Positions 25,802 to 36,397 are shown, numbered from the stretch's first letter. The stretch: 64,000 nucleotides of DNA from an uncultured Maribacter sp. (GCA_947493885.1 CANLTE010000003.1:310001-374000), one strand, 5' to 3'. Notes: generated by a model not told the origin, from the sequence alone. Numbers and translations: made by a program.

Positions 25802-26985
25802 TTTTTTGGTAATCGTATAAACCGAAGAAATTTATTCATAAACACCTTAAACATTCTAAGTGCAAAGTTTAGGTGCGGTTCTAAATACGACCATGATTGT
25901 GTAATTATTTGCGCTACAAGAGCTTTTATTTGGGGCTTGTACTTTTCATACCGTAAAGCTAAGTACGAGCATACAATCATAAATAAAATGGCAGCTGTAA
26001 TAACATAGACAGGGGATAAAGAATGGTTTAAAAATCTATACATACCAAGTCCTGTAAAACTCCCATATAAAATAATAAAGTGAATGATGTATATGGAGAG
26101 TGTGCTTTGTCCTAATTGTAGTACGGTTTTATTATTCATGAATTGTCTGAACAGCATAAAAATTGAAAAAATCACTAAAACATCTCCCAATCGGATAAAC
26201 AAATAATTATTATTTTGAATATCGGTAAATAATGCAATTCCGGTAAGTTCCGAAATCCAAAGAAATAGGGGAGAAGAAATAAAAATTAACAAAAATCCAG
26301 TAATAGCTAAGGATAAAATTGTAACAGGGTAAAATTTATTAGCATTTTTATATCGTTTAAAAATAATAGATAAAAACCCTCCAAAAGCCGCATATCCAAA
26401 CCAAGGAATTATGGTAAAAACGGAACCATTAATTTTAGTAAAATAGTTAGCAAATAATCGTGGTAAAAAAGCAAAAGTACTATCCGTATATAACGGTTCC
26501 AGGGTAAACAGTATAACAGAAATGCTTAATAAAATTGAAGGAAATAAATATTTTTTTCTAGCACTTGCCAAAACATAAATGGCAACTATACCAAGAATCG
26601 AGAACCCAATACAATGAAGCACATCTACTATATAAAAGGCGTCGTAAAGTTCACCTATAAACAGGCCTACAATGTTAACACGAAGTAAATAGCCAATAAA
26701 AATAAGCTCCAAACCTCGTTTAATTCCTTTTTTTACTCTTGGATTATTAAAACCTGTTTCTGGAACTCTAATTAATAAATACGTAAAAATAAAACCGGAG
26801 ACTGTAAAGAAAACTGGAGCAGTAATACCTCTAAAATATTTCCAAACATTAAATAGTATGCTGGAATCATCTCTAAAAACATTATCCAACAAACCATCAA
26901 TAAAATGCCCTTGCAACATCATTAAAATGGCCCAGGCACGCATTGCATCTATAAAAAACAGTCTTTTGTTATTGTTGTCCATCAA
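25798..26985 (-). CDS. Multi-pass acyltransferase-like / DUF1624-type membrane protein
   Basis: 395 residues with ten or more transmembrane segments. The opening RLFFIDAMRAWAILMMLQGHFIDGL places Asp, Arg and His as in the heparan-alpha-glucosaminide N-acetyltransferase/acyltransferase-3 superfamily, where they are catalytic. LSIYIIHFIILYGS near the C-terminus fits as well. The C-terminal ~60 residues are a basic amphipathic tail. It would acylate an extracytoplasmic sugar or lipid; the substrate is unknown. On the minus strand TAATTTTG (27048-27041) is a plausible -7 box. Confidence 0.75.
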   Translation of the reverse strand: MMDNNNKRLFFIDAMRAWAILMMLQGHFIDGLLDNVFRDDSSILFNVWKYFRGITAPVFFTVSGFIFTYLLIRVPETGFNNPRVKKGIKRGLELIFIGYLLRVNIVGLFIGELYDAFYIVDVLHCIGFSILGIVAIYVLASARKKYLFPSILLSISVILFTLEPLYTDSTFAFLPRLFANYFTKINGSVFTIIPWFGYAAFGGFLSIIFKRYKNANKFYPVTILSLAITGFLLIFISSPLFLWISELTGIALFTDIQNNNYLFIRLGDVLVIFSIFMLFRQFMNNKTVLQLGQSTLSIYIIHFIILYGSFTGLGMYRFLNHSLSPVYVITAAILFMIVCSYLALRYEKYKPQIKALVAQIITQSWSYLEPHLNFALRMFKVFMNKFLRFIRLPKN

Positions 26986-27116
26986 TAAACTTAATTAGCT
27001 GTATATAGTTGGTTAAAAGCAGGTTTGGATGCTTTTGGCGCAAAATTACTCAAAATACTGGTTTGTAAGTAGTATTTGAATTATTTTCGTTGCTTAACCT
27101 TGTTATAAACGTACTA

Positions 27117-27650
27117 ATGGCGGAAATATTAGCTTTTGCAGGAAGTAACTCTTCAAAATCAATCAATTATAAACTAGTCAAGTATACCGTTTCGGTTCTA
27201 GAGAATCAGCAAACACAATTATTAAATCTAGCTAATTATCCTTTTCCTATGTATAGTGAGGATTATGAGAGGGAAAATGGATTTTCTAATTCGCTGGTTG
27301 AGTTTAAAAATGATATTCAAAAAGCAAATGGTGTTATTATATCTGTAGCTGAACATAATAGTAATCCATCTGCGTTCTTTAAAAATGTTTTAGATTGGTT
27401 ATCAAGATTAGAACGTAATTGTTTTGAAGGAACAAAAGTGCTGTTAATGGCTACTTCTCCTGGAAAAAGAGGGGGTATTGGTGCTTTGGGAGTAATTGAG
27501 GGAATCTTACCTAGAATGGGAGCAGAAATTGTATCTACCTTTTCTTTACCCAGTTTTCATACGAATTTTGATGCTGAAAAAGGGATTCTAGACACAGATT
27601 TGGCGAATACCCACAAACAAGCTATCGAGGCTTTTTTATCCAAATTGTAA
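27117..27650 (+). CDS. NADPH-dependent FMN reductase family protein
   Basis: 177 residues from ATG at 27117; a longer frame from TTG at 27090 adds nine residues that do not fit the family. Flavodoxin-like fold: AFAGSNSSKSINYKLVKY binds the FMN phosphate, ANGVIISVAEHNSNPSAFFKN and LMATSPGKRGGIGAL are conserved FMN-contacting loops. Close relatives (ChrR, YieF, azoreductases) reduce quinones, flavins or chromate. Head of a plus-strand run with pabB, tilS and dsbD. Confidence 0.88.
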   Translation: MAEILAFAGSNSSKSINYKLVKYTVSVLENQQTQLLNLANYPFPMYSEDYERENGFSNSLVEFKNDIQKANGVIISVAEHNSNPSAFFKNVLDWLSRLERNCFEGTKVLLMATSPGKRGGIGALGVIEGILPRMGAEIVSTFSLPSFHTNFDAEKGILDTDLANTHKQAIEAFLSKL

Positions 27651-27657
27651 TCATATA

Positions 27658-28956
27658 TTGAGAAAAAAAGTTTCTTTTCCTATCCAAAATCCATCTCAAT
27701 TTAAACAAAACGTTTTGAGTTGGGCGCAGCAGTACAATGAGATTGTTTGGTTAGACAGCAACAATACTCAATCGCAATATAGCTCCTTTGATGCTTTACT
27801 TGCCGTAGACGGCTTAACCGTACTGCAAACAGATACTCAAAATGCTTTTAGTGATTTAAAAGAATATCAAAATAGTGTTAACGACTATATTTTTGGGTAT
27901 TTATCCTATGATTTAAAAAACGATACTGAAGTTCTTTATTCTAGAAATACTGATGGATTAAAATTTCCAGACCTCTTTTTTTTTCAACCTAAAAAAATTA
28001 TTCGAATTGTTGATGGCGAAGCCCATTTTGAATATCTAAATATGGTTACTGATGAAATTGAGGACGACTTTAAAAACATAAGCAAAGGGAGTTATACACT
28101 GGATACTAATGAGACAACTAAAAATGTAAAGATTAAATTAAGCATTTTTAAAGACGAATATTTTAGGCGTGTAAACCAAATGTTGAAACATATTTATCGT
28201 GGTGATATTTATGAAGCAAATTTTTGCCAAGAGTTTTTTGCAAAAGAAACATCTATTGATGCTTACCATACTTATTTAAAGTTAAATAACATTTCAAAAG
28301 CTCCATTTTCGTCTTTTTTTAGGAGTAATGATAAATATGCATTAAGTGCTTCTCCAGAAAGGTATATAAAAAAAAAGGGGAACAAGGTTATTTCACAACC
28401 TATAAAAGGTACGGCCAAACGTTCTAAAAACAAAGAGGAAGATGGTGTTCTAAAAAGCAACCTAGCAACCGATAACAAGGAACGGGCAGAAAACATTATG
28501 ATCGTTGATTTGGTTCGTAACGATTTATCTAAAAGTGCTTTAAAAGGAAGTGTAACTGTTGAAGAGCTTTGTAAAGTATATTCTTTTGAGCAAGTACATC
28601 AAATGATTTCTACAATTTCGGCAAGGGTTTCTGAGGAAAAAAATCCGGTTGAAATTATCCAAGAAACTTTTCCGATGGGTAGTATGACTGGAGCTCCAAA
28701 AATTGCCGCAATGAAAATCATTGAAAAATTAGAGCCTTTTAAAAGAGGCCTATATAGTGGAGCTATAGGTTATTTTACTCCAGATGGTGATTTTGACTTT
28801 AATGTTGTAATCAGAAGTATTTTGTATAACGCATCAGAAAAATACGTGTCTTACGCGGTTGGTGGAGCAATAACAGCTAAATCTGTTCCAGAAAAAGAAT
28901 ACGAAGAATGTTTGTTAAAGGCAAAGGCTATGAGACAAGTGCTGGAGAACAACTAG
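27658..28956 (+). CDS. pabB: Aminodeoxychorismate synthase component I / chorismate-binding enzyme
   Basis: 432 residues starting at TTG 27658, 7 bp after the preceding gene. The chorismate-binding domain fills the C-terminal half: GDIYEANFCQEF, SASPERYI, PIKGTAKR, IVDLVRNDLSKSALKGSV, FPMGSMTGAPKIAAMKIIE and GLYSGAIGYFTPDGDFDFNV. The PIKGT motif (with Lys) is characteristic of PabB as opposed to TrpE and menaquinone/siderophore isochorismate synthases. It makes 4-amino-4-deoxychorismate for folate using ammonia from PabA. No pabA is adjacent. Confidence 0.9.
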   Translation: MRKKVSFPIQNPSQFKQNVLSWAQQYNEIVWLDSNNTQSQYSSFDALLAVDGLTVLQTDTQNAFSDLKEYQNSVNDYIFGYLSYDLKNDTEVLYSRNTDGLKFPDLFFFQPKKIIRIVDGEAHFEYLNMVTDEIEDDFKNISKGSYTLDTNETTKNVKIKLSIFKDEYFRRVNQMLKHIYRGDIYEANFCQEFFAKETSIDAYHTYLKLNNISKAPFSSFFRSNDKYALSASPERYIKKKGNKVISQPIKGTAKRSKNKEEDGVLKSNLATDNKERAENIMIVDLVRNDLSKSALKGSVTVEELCKVYSFEQVHQMISTISARVSEEKNPVEIIQETFPMGSMTGAPKIAAMKIIEKLEPFKRGLYSGAIGYFTPDGDFDFNVVIRSILYNASEKYVSYAVGGAITAKSVPEKEYEECLLKAKAMRQVLENN

Positions 28957-28968
28957 TACATTATTAAC

Positions 28969-28976
28969 TATCTTTG
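28969..28976 (+). promoter_or_regulatory. -7 promoter box in front of tilS
   Basis: TATCTTTG matches TAnnTTTG and ends four bases before the GTG start of tilS, so a transcript from here would have almost no leader. The -33 element is not evident. Confidence 0.4.
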
Positions 28977-28980
28977 CAGA

Positions 28981-30288
28981 GTGCACAATCTGTTTAAATT
29001 ACATATAGAAACTAACTTTCCAGAACTTAATAAAAATAAGTTTTTGTTAGCCTGTAGTGGAGGCGTAGATAGTGTGGTTTTAGCGCATTTGTGCAATTCT
29101 TCAAATTTAGACTTTTCTATAGCGCATTGTAATTTTAAGCTACGGGGCGAAGACAGCGATAGAGACCAATCTTTTGTGCAAAATTTAGCCAAAGAACTAA
29201 ATGTAAACTGTTTCATTACCGAATTTGATACAAAAAAATATGCCGAAGAGCATAAAACATCAATTCAAATAGCGGCGAGAGAGCTTAGGTATACCTGGTT
29301 TGCTGAAATCCAAAAAAATAATCAAATTCCTATTCTAGTAACAGCACATCACATGGATGATGATTTAGAAACTTTTATTATCAACCTGTCTAGAGGAACA
29401 GGAATAAATGGTTTAACAGGAATACCAAAACGAAACGAAAATCTGGCAAGACCATTACTGAACTTTTCAAGAGAACAGATTTTAACATTTGCTAATGTTG
29501 AGGAAATTAATTGGAGAAAAGATATTTCTAATGACGATACCAAATATCTCAGGAATAAGGTAAGACATAAAATTGTTCCACTGCTAAAGGAATTACACCC
29601 CACTTTCTTGCAAAATTTCCAAAAAACACAAGAATTTCTGATGCAAACAGCTAGTTTTGGTGAGGCTCATATTAAAAACTTAAAGGAACAAATTTTTGTT
29701 TCAGAAAATGATGTTATTCGTATTGATGTAAAAAAAATTCAGGAGTTAAAACCTTTGAAATTTTATGCTCATGCACTATTCCATACTTATAATTTTAAAG
29801 AGTGGGATAATGTTACAGCTCTTTTAACGGCAATGAGCGGTAAAGAAATATATTCTAGGACGCATAAATTAGTTAAAGACCGTGATTGTTTATTGTTAAG
29901 TAAAATTGAACCTGAAGATAATAGTTCGTACGAAATCAAGGAAAACTGTGCTTTTATAAAGGAACCTATTCAAATAAAAATAAAAGAAGTAAATGAGATA
30001 GTGCATACAACGGGTAACACACTATATGTAGATAAAAAAACGTTAAAATATCCACTAGTTGTAAGAAAATGGGAAGAAGGCGACTATTTTTACCCGCTGG
30101 GAATGAAAGGCAAAAAAAAAGTAGCTAAGTTTTTTAAAGATGAAAAAATAGACATCATTTCAAAACAAAAACAATGGTTGCTTTGTTCCGATAATAAAAT
30201 TGTCTGGGTCATTGGAAAGCGAGCTGATGACCGATTTAAAATAACAGATGCTACTAAAAGTATTTTAAAATTTGAAGTAATTAAATGA
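28981..30288 (+). CDS. tilS: tRNA(Ile)-lysidine synthetase
   Basis: 435 residues from GTG at 28981. The PP-loop ATPase motif is LLACSGGVDSVVLAHL (residues ~22-37), followed by HCNFKLRGEDSDRD and the HHMDDDLETFIINLSRGTGINGL segment typical of TilS. The C-terminal ~100 residues include the TilS substrate-binding domain (LVVRKWEEGDYFYPLGMKG). It converts cytidine 34 of the AUA-reading tRNA(Ile) to lysidine and is normally essential. Its end overlaps the dsbD start by 4 bp (ATGA). Confidence 0.95.
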   Translation: MHNLFKLHIETNFPELNKNKFLLACSGGVDSVVLAHLCNSSNLDFSIAHCNFKLRGEDSDRDQSFVQNLAKELNVNCFITEFDTKKYAEEHKTSIQIAARELRYTWFAEIQKNNQIPILVTAHHMDDDLETFIINLSRGTGINGLTGIPKRNENLARPLLNFSREQILTFANVEEINWRKDISNDDTKYLRNKVRHKIVPLLKELHPTFLQNFQKTQEFLMQTASFGEAHIKNLKEQIFVSENDVIRIDVKKIQELKPLKFYAHALFHTYNFKEWDNVTALLTAMSGKEIYSRTHKLVKDRDCLLLSKIEPEDNSSYEIKENCAFIKEPIQIKIKEVNEIVHTTGNTLYVDKKTLKYPLVVRKWEEGDYFYPLGMKGKKKVAKFFKDEKIDIISKQKQWLLCSDNKIVWVIGKRADDRFKITDATKSILKFEVIK

Positions 30289-32255
30289 AGTATTTAAAGT
30301 TTACCATATTACTAGTATTTATTAGCCTTTCGGTGTTTTCGCAAGATGACGAAAACCCTATTTTATGGTCGCATACTAGTGAAAAAATATCGGAGACCGA
30401 ATACGAACTAAAGATTACAGCAAAAATTCACGACGAATGGCATTTATATTCACAACATACTGCGGATGGAGGCTCACTATCAACTGAATTTACCTATAAT
30501 AAACTTAATGAAGATTATGAGTTAATTGGTAAAACAACAGAAAGTGAAACTGAAACCGTTTTTAGTGATGTGTTTGAAGTTGATGAAACGTTTTTTAAAG
30601 AAAAAGCAATATTCACTCAAAAAATTAGAATATTAAAACCTGATGTAAAGCAAATAGATTTTGGTATTTTTTATCAGGTTTGTAAAGAAGTATGTCTTAC
30701 ACAGGAAAGAAATTTTGTTTTTTCTTTAACAAGGGATGAAGTCTCCGTTGCTAAAAAAAAGATTGACGAAAGAAGTTTAGCACTTAGTGCAGCTTTAAAA
30801 TTAGACTTAAAGAATAAAGCATATTTAGAAAAAGATGAAACGCTTGTAAAAGAAACCTCTAGTTTATGGATGATTTTTGGACTAGGTTTTATAGGAGGGT
30901 TAATCGCATTACTTACACCATGTGTATTTCCAATGATTCCATTAACTGTTTCTTTTTTCACAAAAAGCTCGCAAAAAAAATCCGAAGGCATTAAAAATGC
31001 GTTGCTATATGGTTTTTTTATTGTTTTAATTTACTTTTTATTGAGTCTTCCATTTCATTTATTTGACTCTGTAGATTCGCAAATACTAAATAGCATAGCA
31101 ACAAACATCTGGTTAAACTTACTCTTCTTTGTAATTTTCATGTTTTTTGCATTTTCGTTTTTTGGGTACTATGAGTTAACGTTACCCAGTTCTTGGGCAA
31201 ATAAAATGGATGCAGCTTCGTCAAAAGCTGGAGGGGCACTTGGTATTTTTTTCATGGCAATTACCCTTGCCATAGTTTCTTTTTCTTGTACAGGACCTAT
31301 TCTGGGAGGGTTATTGGGCAGCACCACACTTGCAATAGGTGATGTTGCCACCAATTTATCTGCGGGAATGACAGGTTTTGGTGCTGCATTAGGCTTACCC
31401 TTTGCTTTGTTTGCATTATTCCCTACCTGGTTAAATTCTTTACCTAAATCTGGTGGGTGGATGACCACCGTAAAAGTTGTATTAGGGTTTTTAGAAATAG
31501 GTCTTGCGTTAAAATTTCTATCAAATGCGGATTTAGTAGGGCATTGGGGTATATTAAAACGAGAAATATTTATTGGTATTTGGTTAGTATTAACCTTGTT
31601 AATGGCGCTATACTTGTTTGGAGTTTTTAGGTTTCCTCATGATGGACCAAAACAAAAACTATCCATTGCTAGAAAAGGAGTAGGGCTCTTAACATTGGCT
31701 TTTGCTATGTATTTAAGTTTAGGGCTTACAAAAGTTTCTAATTTAAAATTATTAAGCGGATTTCCACCACCAGATTTTTATAGCATCTTTGAAAAAGAGA
31801 CAGACTGTCCGCTTGGATTGAATTGTTATAAAGATTTTGATGAAGGTTTAGCAGAAGCAAAAAAGCAAAATAAACCCATTTTACTAGATTTTACTGGTTG
31901 GGCATGTGTTAACTGTAGAAAAATGGAGGAAAATGTGTGGAGCGACCCTAAAGTTTATAATCAACTAAAAGAAAACTTTATATTAATATCGCTGTATACT
32001 GATGACCGTCAAGAACTTCCTAAAGAGCAGCAGTTCAATTTTCAGTTTAATTCTGGTAGAATAAAAACCATTGAGACCATTGCGCACAAATGGGGAACTT
32101 TTCAGGAAGCTAACTTTAATAAAGTATCTCAGCCCTTTTACGTATTGTTGTCTCCTGACCTGGAAATTTTAAACACACCTATACAAAACACCGATGTAGA
32201 TACCTATTTCAATTGGCTATCTACAGGAGTTTCAAATTTTAACAAACAAAAGTAA
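30285..32255 (+). CDS. dsbD: DsbD-type transmembrane thiol-disulfide reductase
   Basis: 656 residues in three parts. After a signal peptide (ending near VFSQ, residue ~20) comes an immunoglobulin-like DsbD-alpha domain (to about 155) with the Cys pair in FGIFYQVCKEVCLTQ; then a CcdA-like membrane domain (~193-480) with LLTPCVFPMIPL and SFSCTGPILGG; then a C-terminal thioredoxin domain with Cys541-Val-Asn-Cys544 in GWACVNCRKMEE. It passes electrons from cytoplasmic thioredoxin to the periplasm, useful for the c-type cytochromes of the nap operon. Translationally coupled to tilS. Confidence 0.93.
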   Translation: MKYLKFTILLVFISLSVFSQDDENPILWSHTSEKISETEYELKITAKIHDEWHLYSQHTADGGSLSTEFTYNKLNEDYELIGKTTESETETVFSDVFEVDETFFKEKAIFTQKIRILKPDVKQIDFGIFYQVCKEVCLTQERNFVFSLTRDEVSVAKKKIDERSLALSAALKLDLKNKAYLEKDETLVKETSSLWMIFGLGFIGGLIALLTPCVFPMIPLTVSFFTKSSQKKSEGIKNALLYGFFIVLIYFLLSLPFHLFDSVDSQILNSIATNIWLNLLFFVIFMFFAFSFFGYYELTLPSSWANKMDAASSKAGGALGIFFMAITLAIVSFSCTGPILGGLLGSTTLAIGDVATNLSAGMTGFGAALGLPFALFALFPTWLNSLPKSGGWMTTVKVVLGFLEIGLALKFLSNADLVGHWGILKREIFIGIWLVLTLLMALYLFGVFRFPHDGPKQKLSIARKGVGLLTLAFAMYLSLGLTKVSNLKLLSGFPPPDFYSIFEKETDCPLGLNCYKDFDEGLAEAKKQNKPILLDFTGWACVNCRKMEENVWSDPKVYNQLKENFILISLYTDDRQELPKEQQFNFQFNSGRIKTIETIAHKWGTFQEANFNKVSQPFYVLLSPDLEILNTPIQNTDVDTYFNWLSTGVSNFNKQK

Positions 32256-32377
32256 ACACCTAGAGTACTCAAAATCAAATTCTCAAGAAATACCTCTATT
32301 TCGCCTCTTTTTTTATCCTTCAAATTCTACTATCTTTAGTACTGCTACAAAACCAAATCTGAGTAGCAATGACATAA

Positions 32378-34780
32378 ATGAAGAAGTTTAAAAAAATAGG
32401 AAAACTTACAATTACGCTATTGTTGTTAATGGTAATAGCTATGGCATTGCTTGTGGTTGTGTATACATTAAAACCAAAGTATAGCGGAGAAAAAAAACTG
32501 GCGAACCTATCTAACCAGGTTGAAGTTTATTACGATACTTACGGTATTCCTCATATTTACGGTAAAACCGAAATCGACGCCTATAGAGCTTTTGGGTATG
32601 TACATGCGCAAGACCGCTTATGGCAAATGGAAATTCTAAGAAGAATAGCTAGTGGAAGACTGTCTGAAGTTTTTGGAGAAAAATTAATTGGAACAGATAA
32701 GTTTTTTTTGGCATTGGGTATTGATGAGGAAAGTATTAAAGCAGCCAATGCTCTTGATAAAAAAAGTGAAACTTATGCTTTATCGCAGGCATATTTAGAA
32801 GGTATAAATCAGTTTCTTAATGAAGGGCCTACACCTGTAGAGTTTTATTTAACAGGTGTTGAAAAAAAACCTTTTACACTTAAAGACATTTATAACACCA
32901 TGGGATATATGGCTTTTAGTTTTGCCATGGCGCATAAGACCGACCCACTTTTGAGTAATGTTAAAAACGAATTGGGTGATGAATATGTAAACGATTTACT
33001 TTTTCCTAATGAAGAGTTTCCTGCTTTAATATTAAAAAATCACAAAACTCAATCTTCCGATTCCGTTAAAAACAACATTGTTGCCACGGTGAATAAGGCA
33101 CTCGGTGCATTAGCTATTCCTTTATTTGAAGGTAGTAATAGTTGGGTGATTTCTCCTGAAAAGACAAAAAATGGTAAGGTAATATTTGCAAATGACCCTC
33201 ATATAGGTTTTTCGCAACCCTCGGTTTGGTATGAGGCACATTTAAGTTCGCCTACCTACGAAAAATATGGGTATCACCTTGGTGGTGTTCCGTTTCCGTT
33301 GTTAGCTCATGATAGAAATTTAGCTTACGGTATGACTATGTTTGAGAATGATGATGTAGATTTTTATTACGAAAAACAGCATCCAACCGACAGTACTAAG
33401 TATAAATCAGATTCCATTTGGAAAACATATGAAATAAAGACAAAAACGATTAAGGTAAAAGATAAGCCAGAAGTTTCCTTTACCTACAAGAAAACGGAGA
33501 GAGGACCTGTTTTAAACGGAATTATGAATCAAATTGAAGGAGAAAAAAAACCAATTTCAATGTGGTGGACATATACCAATTCTGAAAATAGGGTCATGGA
33601 TGCCATATACGAAATGTCTCATGCTAAAAACATTATTCAATTTAAAAACGCATTGCCCAAAATTCATGCTCCAGGATTAAGCATAATGTATGGTGATGCC
33701 AAAGGTAATGTTGGGAGATGGGGAACAGCAAAATTATATGAGATTCCAGATAGCACGAATACGAAACTGATATTGCCATATAATGCTAAACTTGATGCAT
33801 CAAAACAATATTTAGACTTTAATCATAATCCAAGTGCAGTTAACCCTCCATGGAAATATGTTTATTCCGCCAATAACCAACAAGATTCTGTGACTGGAAG
33901 CTTATATCCTGGATATTATTTACCCGATAATAGAGCAAAGCGTATTGTTAGTTTATTAGAGCCTAAAAATGACTGGACAAAAAATGAGGTTAGTAAAATG
34001 ATTATTGATGTAAATTCTCCTGTACATACAGCTGTCATTACCGATTTGCAAAAACTCATTGATTTTAAGGCTTATCCTGAGATTCGGTTAGATGTTTTGG
34101 ACAAATTATATGCTTGGAATGGCGAAAATCAGATTGACAATGTGGAGCCAACAATTTATCATGCTTGGATTTATAGCATTTTAAAAAATACGTTTAAAGA
34201 TGAATTAGGAAACGAAAAGTTTGAACAACTTTTGTCCACGCATTTAGTTAAGAAAACAATAGCACCTATTATAACCAAAGAAAATTCAGTTTGGTGGGAT
34301 AATACTAAAACGGATACTCTTGAAACTAAAAAGCACATTATAAACACCTCACTTATTCAAGCCGTTAGTCAATTAGAAAAGCGTTTTGGAAAGGATGTTT
34401 CCGGCTGGAAGTGGCGTAAAGTTCATACACTAGAACATGAGCATCCTATAGGTCAGGTAGAGGCTTTACGGTCATTCTTTAATGTAGGTCCGTTTGCTGT
34501 TAATGGTACAAGAGAGGTTATTAATAATATGGGGTTTACGTACACTGAGAATGGTAACTATAAAGTAGGTTCTGGTCCATCAACAAGAAGAATAATTGAT
34601 TTTTCTGATATAGAAAACAGTATAAGCATACTGCCAACTGGGCAATCAGGAAATCCTTTTAGTAAACACTATGAGGATCAAGCTACTATGTATAATAATG
34701 GTGAGTTTAGAAAAATGATGCTCAATGAAAAGGAAATAAAATCAACTTCAAAATCTTTACTTATATTTACCACAAACTAA
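32378..34780 (+). CDS. Penicillin acylase family Ntn-hydrolase
   Basis: 800 residues with an N-terminal membrane anchor or signal (~10-30). The conserved IPHIYGKTEIDAYRAFGYVHAQDRLWQME starts the alpha chain; the autocatalytic cleavage point and nucleophile are in FEGSNSWVISP with Ser253 as the N-terminal nucleophile of the beta chain, followed by ANDPHIGFSQPSVWYE. Family members hydrolyse amide bonds of penicillins, acyl-homoserine lactones or other N-acyl compounds; the substrate here cannot be deduced. It might interfere with quorum signals, which is only a possibility. Confidence 0.92.
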   Translation: MKKFKKIGKLTITLLLLMVIAMALLVVVYTLKPKYSGEKKLANLSNQVEVYYDTYGIPHIYGKTEIDAYRAFGYVHAQDRLWQMEILRRIASGRLSEVFGEKLIGTDKFFLALGIDEESIKAANALDKKSETYALSQAYLEGINQFLNEGPTPVEFYLTGVEKKPFTLKDIYNTMGYMAFSFAMAHKTDPLLSNVKNELGDEYVNDLLFPNEEFPALILKNHKTQSSDSVKNNIVATVNKALGALAIPLFEGSNSWVISPEKTKNGKVIFANDPHIGFSQPSVWYEAHLSSPTYEKYGYHLGGVPFPLLAHDRNLAYGMTMFENDDVDFYYEKQHPTDSTKYKSDSIWKTYEIKTKTIKVKDKPEVSFTYKKTERGPVLNGIMNQIEGEKKPISMWWTYTNSENRVMDAIYEMSHAKNIIQFKNALPKIHAPGLSIMYGDAKGNVGRWGTAKLYEIPDSTNTKLILPYNAKLDASKQYLDFNHNPSAVNPPWKYVYSANNQQDSVTGSLYPGYYLPDNRAKRIVSLLEPKNDWTKNEVSKMIIDVNSPVHTAVITDLQKLIDFKAYPEIRLDVLDKLYAWNGENQIDNVEPTIYHAWIYSILKNTFKDELGNEKFEQLLSTHLVKKTIAPIITKENSVWWDNTKTDTLETKKHIINTSLIQAVSQLEKRFGKDVSGWKWRKVHTLEHEHPIGQVEALRSFFNVGPFAVNGTREVINNMGFTYTENGNYKVGSGPSTRRIIDFSDIENSISILPTGQSGNPFSKHYEDQATMYNNGEFRKMMLNEKEIKSTSKSLLIFTTN

Positions 34781-34788
34781 CCAGGTAA

Positions 34789-36324
34789 ATGCTTACAAAA
34801 ATATATGGTAGCGCTGTTTTTGGCGTGGAAGCCACCACTATAACTGTAGAAGTAAATATTGATAAAGGTATTGGTTATCATCTCGTTGGATTGCCAGACA
34901 ACGCAATTAAAGAGAGTAATTATCGTATAGCCGCAGCGCTTTTAAATAATGGATATAAAATTCCAGGAAAGAAAATTACCATAAACATGGCGCCAGCTGA
35001 TTTACGTAAAGAAGGTTCCGCTTATGACCTTACGTTAGCACTTGGTATACTTGCAGCATCTAATCAAATTAAGTCCGAAAATATTGGTAAATACATTATT
35101 ATGGGTGAACTTTCTTTAGATGGAAGTCTTCAACCTATAAAAGGAGCATTACCTATTGCCATAAAAGCTCAAGAAGAAGGTTTTACTGGGTTTATTTTAC
35201 CAAAAGAAAACGCACGTGAAGCAGCTATTGTGTCAAAACTTAAAGTATACGGTGTAGATAATATTAGTGAGGTCATCAACTTTTTTGATAAAGGAGAACA
35301 ACTAGACCAAACCATTGTAGATACCAGAACAGAATTTTATAAAAGCCTAGATTTTCCTGAATATGATTTTGCTGATGTAAAAGGTCAAGAAAGCATAAAA
35401 AGATGCATGGAAATTGCAGCAGCTGGTGGACACAATATTATATTAATAGGTCCTCCGGGAGCAGGAAAAACAATGCTTGCCAAAAGGTTACCATCTATTT
35501 TGCCTCCAATGACATTGCACGAAGCTTTAGAAACCACCAAAATACATAGTGTTGTTGGCAAAATAAAAAATATGGGACTAATGAATCAACGTCCATTTCG
35601 TAGTCCTCATCACACAATTTCAGATGTTGCTTTAGTTGGAGGAGGTGCATATCCGCAACCGGGTGAAATATCGTTATCACATAATGGTGTATTGTTTTTA
35701 GATGAACTTCCTGAATTTAAAAGAGGGGTGTTAGAAGTTATGCGTCAGCCATTAGAAGATAGAGAAGTTACCATATCTCGAGCTCGTTTTACCGTTACTT
35801 ACCCAAGTAGTTTTATGCTTGTTGCAAGCATGAATCCAAGTCCAGGAGGTTATTTCAATGACCCAGATGCCCCGGTGACATCTTCACCAGCTGAAATGCA
35901 ACGATATTTAGGCAAAATATCTGGTCCGTTGTTAGATAGAATTGATATTCATATAGAGGTTACTCCCGTGCCTTTTGAAAAATTATCGGAAGACCGTAAG
36001 GGAGAAAGTAGTGTTGATATTCGCAAAAGAGTAACTGCTGCTCGTGAAATACAAACCAAGCGTTTTCAAGAGTTGGAAAACGTACACTATAATGCCCAAA
36101 TGAACACCAAACAAATTCGGGAATATTGCAAGCTAGATGATGCTTCTAAAAAATTATTGAAAAATGCTATGGAGCGTTTAAACCTATCTGCAAGGGCGTA
36201 TGATAGAATTTTAAAAGTAGCTCGTACCATTGCCGATTTAGAAAACCATGAAAAAGTTATTGGAAACCATATAGCAGAAGCAATTCAGTACAGAAGTTTA
36301 GATAGAGAAGGATGGTTGGGGTAA
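34789..36324 (+). CDS. YifB/ComM family Mg-chelatase-like AAA+ ATPase
   Basis: 511 residues. N-terminal Lon-protease-like ChlI domain (residues ~10-140: KITINMAPADLRKEGSAYDL is characteristic), central AAA+ module with Walker A GPPGAGKTMLAKRLPSILPPM and Walker B GVLFLDELPEF, sensor region SFMLVASMNPSPGG, and the C-terminal Mg-chelatase domain (RLNLSARAYDRILKVARTIADL). The homologue ComM is a hexameric branch-migration helicase that helps integrate foreign DNA during natural transformation. It starts 8 bp after the acylase gene. Confidence 0.93.
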   Translation: MLTKIYGSAVFGVEATTITVEVNIDKGIGYHLVGLPDNAIKESNYRIAAALLNNGYKIPGKKITINMAPADLRKEGSAYDLTLALGILAASNQIKSENIGKYIIMGELSLDGSLQPIKGALPIAIKAQEEGFTGFILPKENAREAAIVSKLKVYGVDNISEVINFFDKGEQLDQTIVDTRTEFYKSLDFPEYDFADVKGQESIKRCMEIAAAGGHNIILIGPPGAGKTMLAKRLPSILPPMTLHEALETTKIHSVVGKIKNMGLMNQRPFRSPHHTISDVALVGGGAYPQPGEISLSHNGVLFLDELPEFKRGVLEVMRQPLEDREVTISRARFTVTYPSSFMLVASMNPSPGGYFNDPDAPVTSSPAEMQRYLGKISGPLLDRIDIHIEVTPVPFEKLSEDRKGESSVDIRKRVTAAREIQTKRFQELENVHYNAQMNTKQIREYCKLDDASKKLLKNAMERLNLSARAYDRILKVARTIADLENHEKVIGNHIAEAIQYRSLDREGWLG

Positions 36325-36397
36325 ATTTAAAGAAGGAATTTGCTTACAAGATTATTCTGTATTATATTTAGAGAATAAATACTAACAACCAACCAGC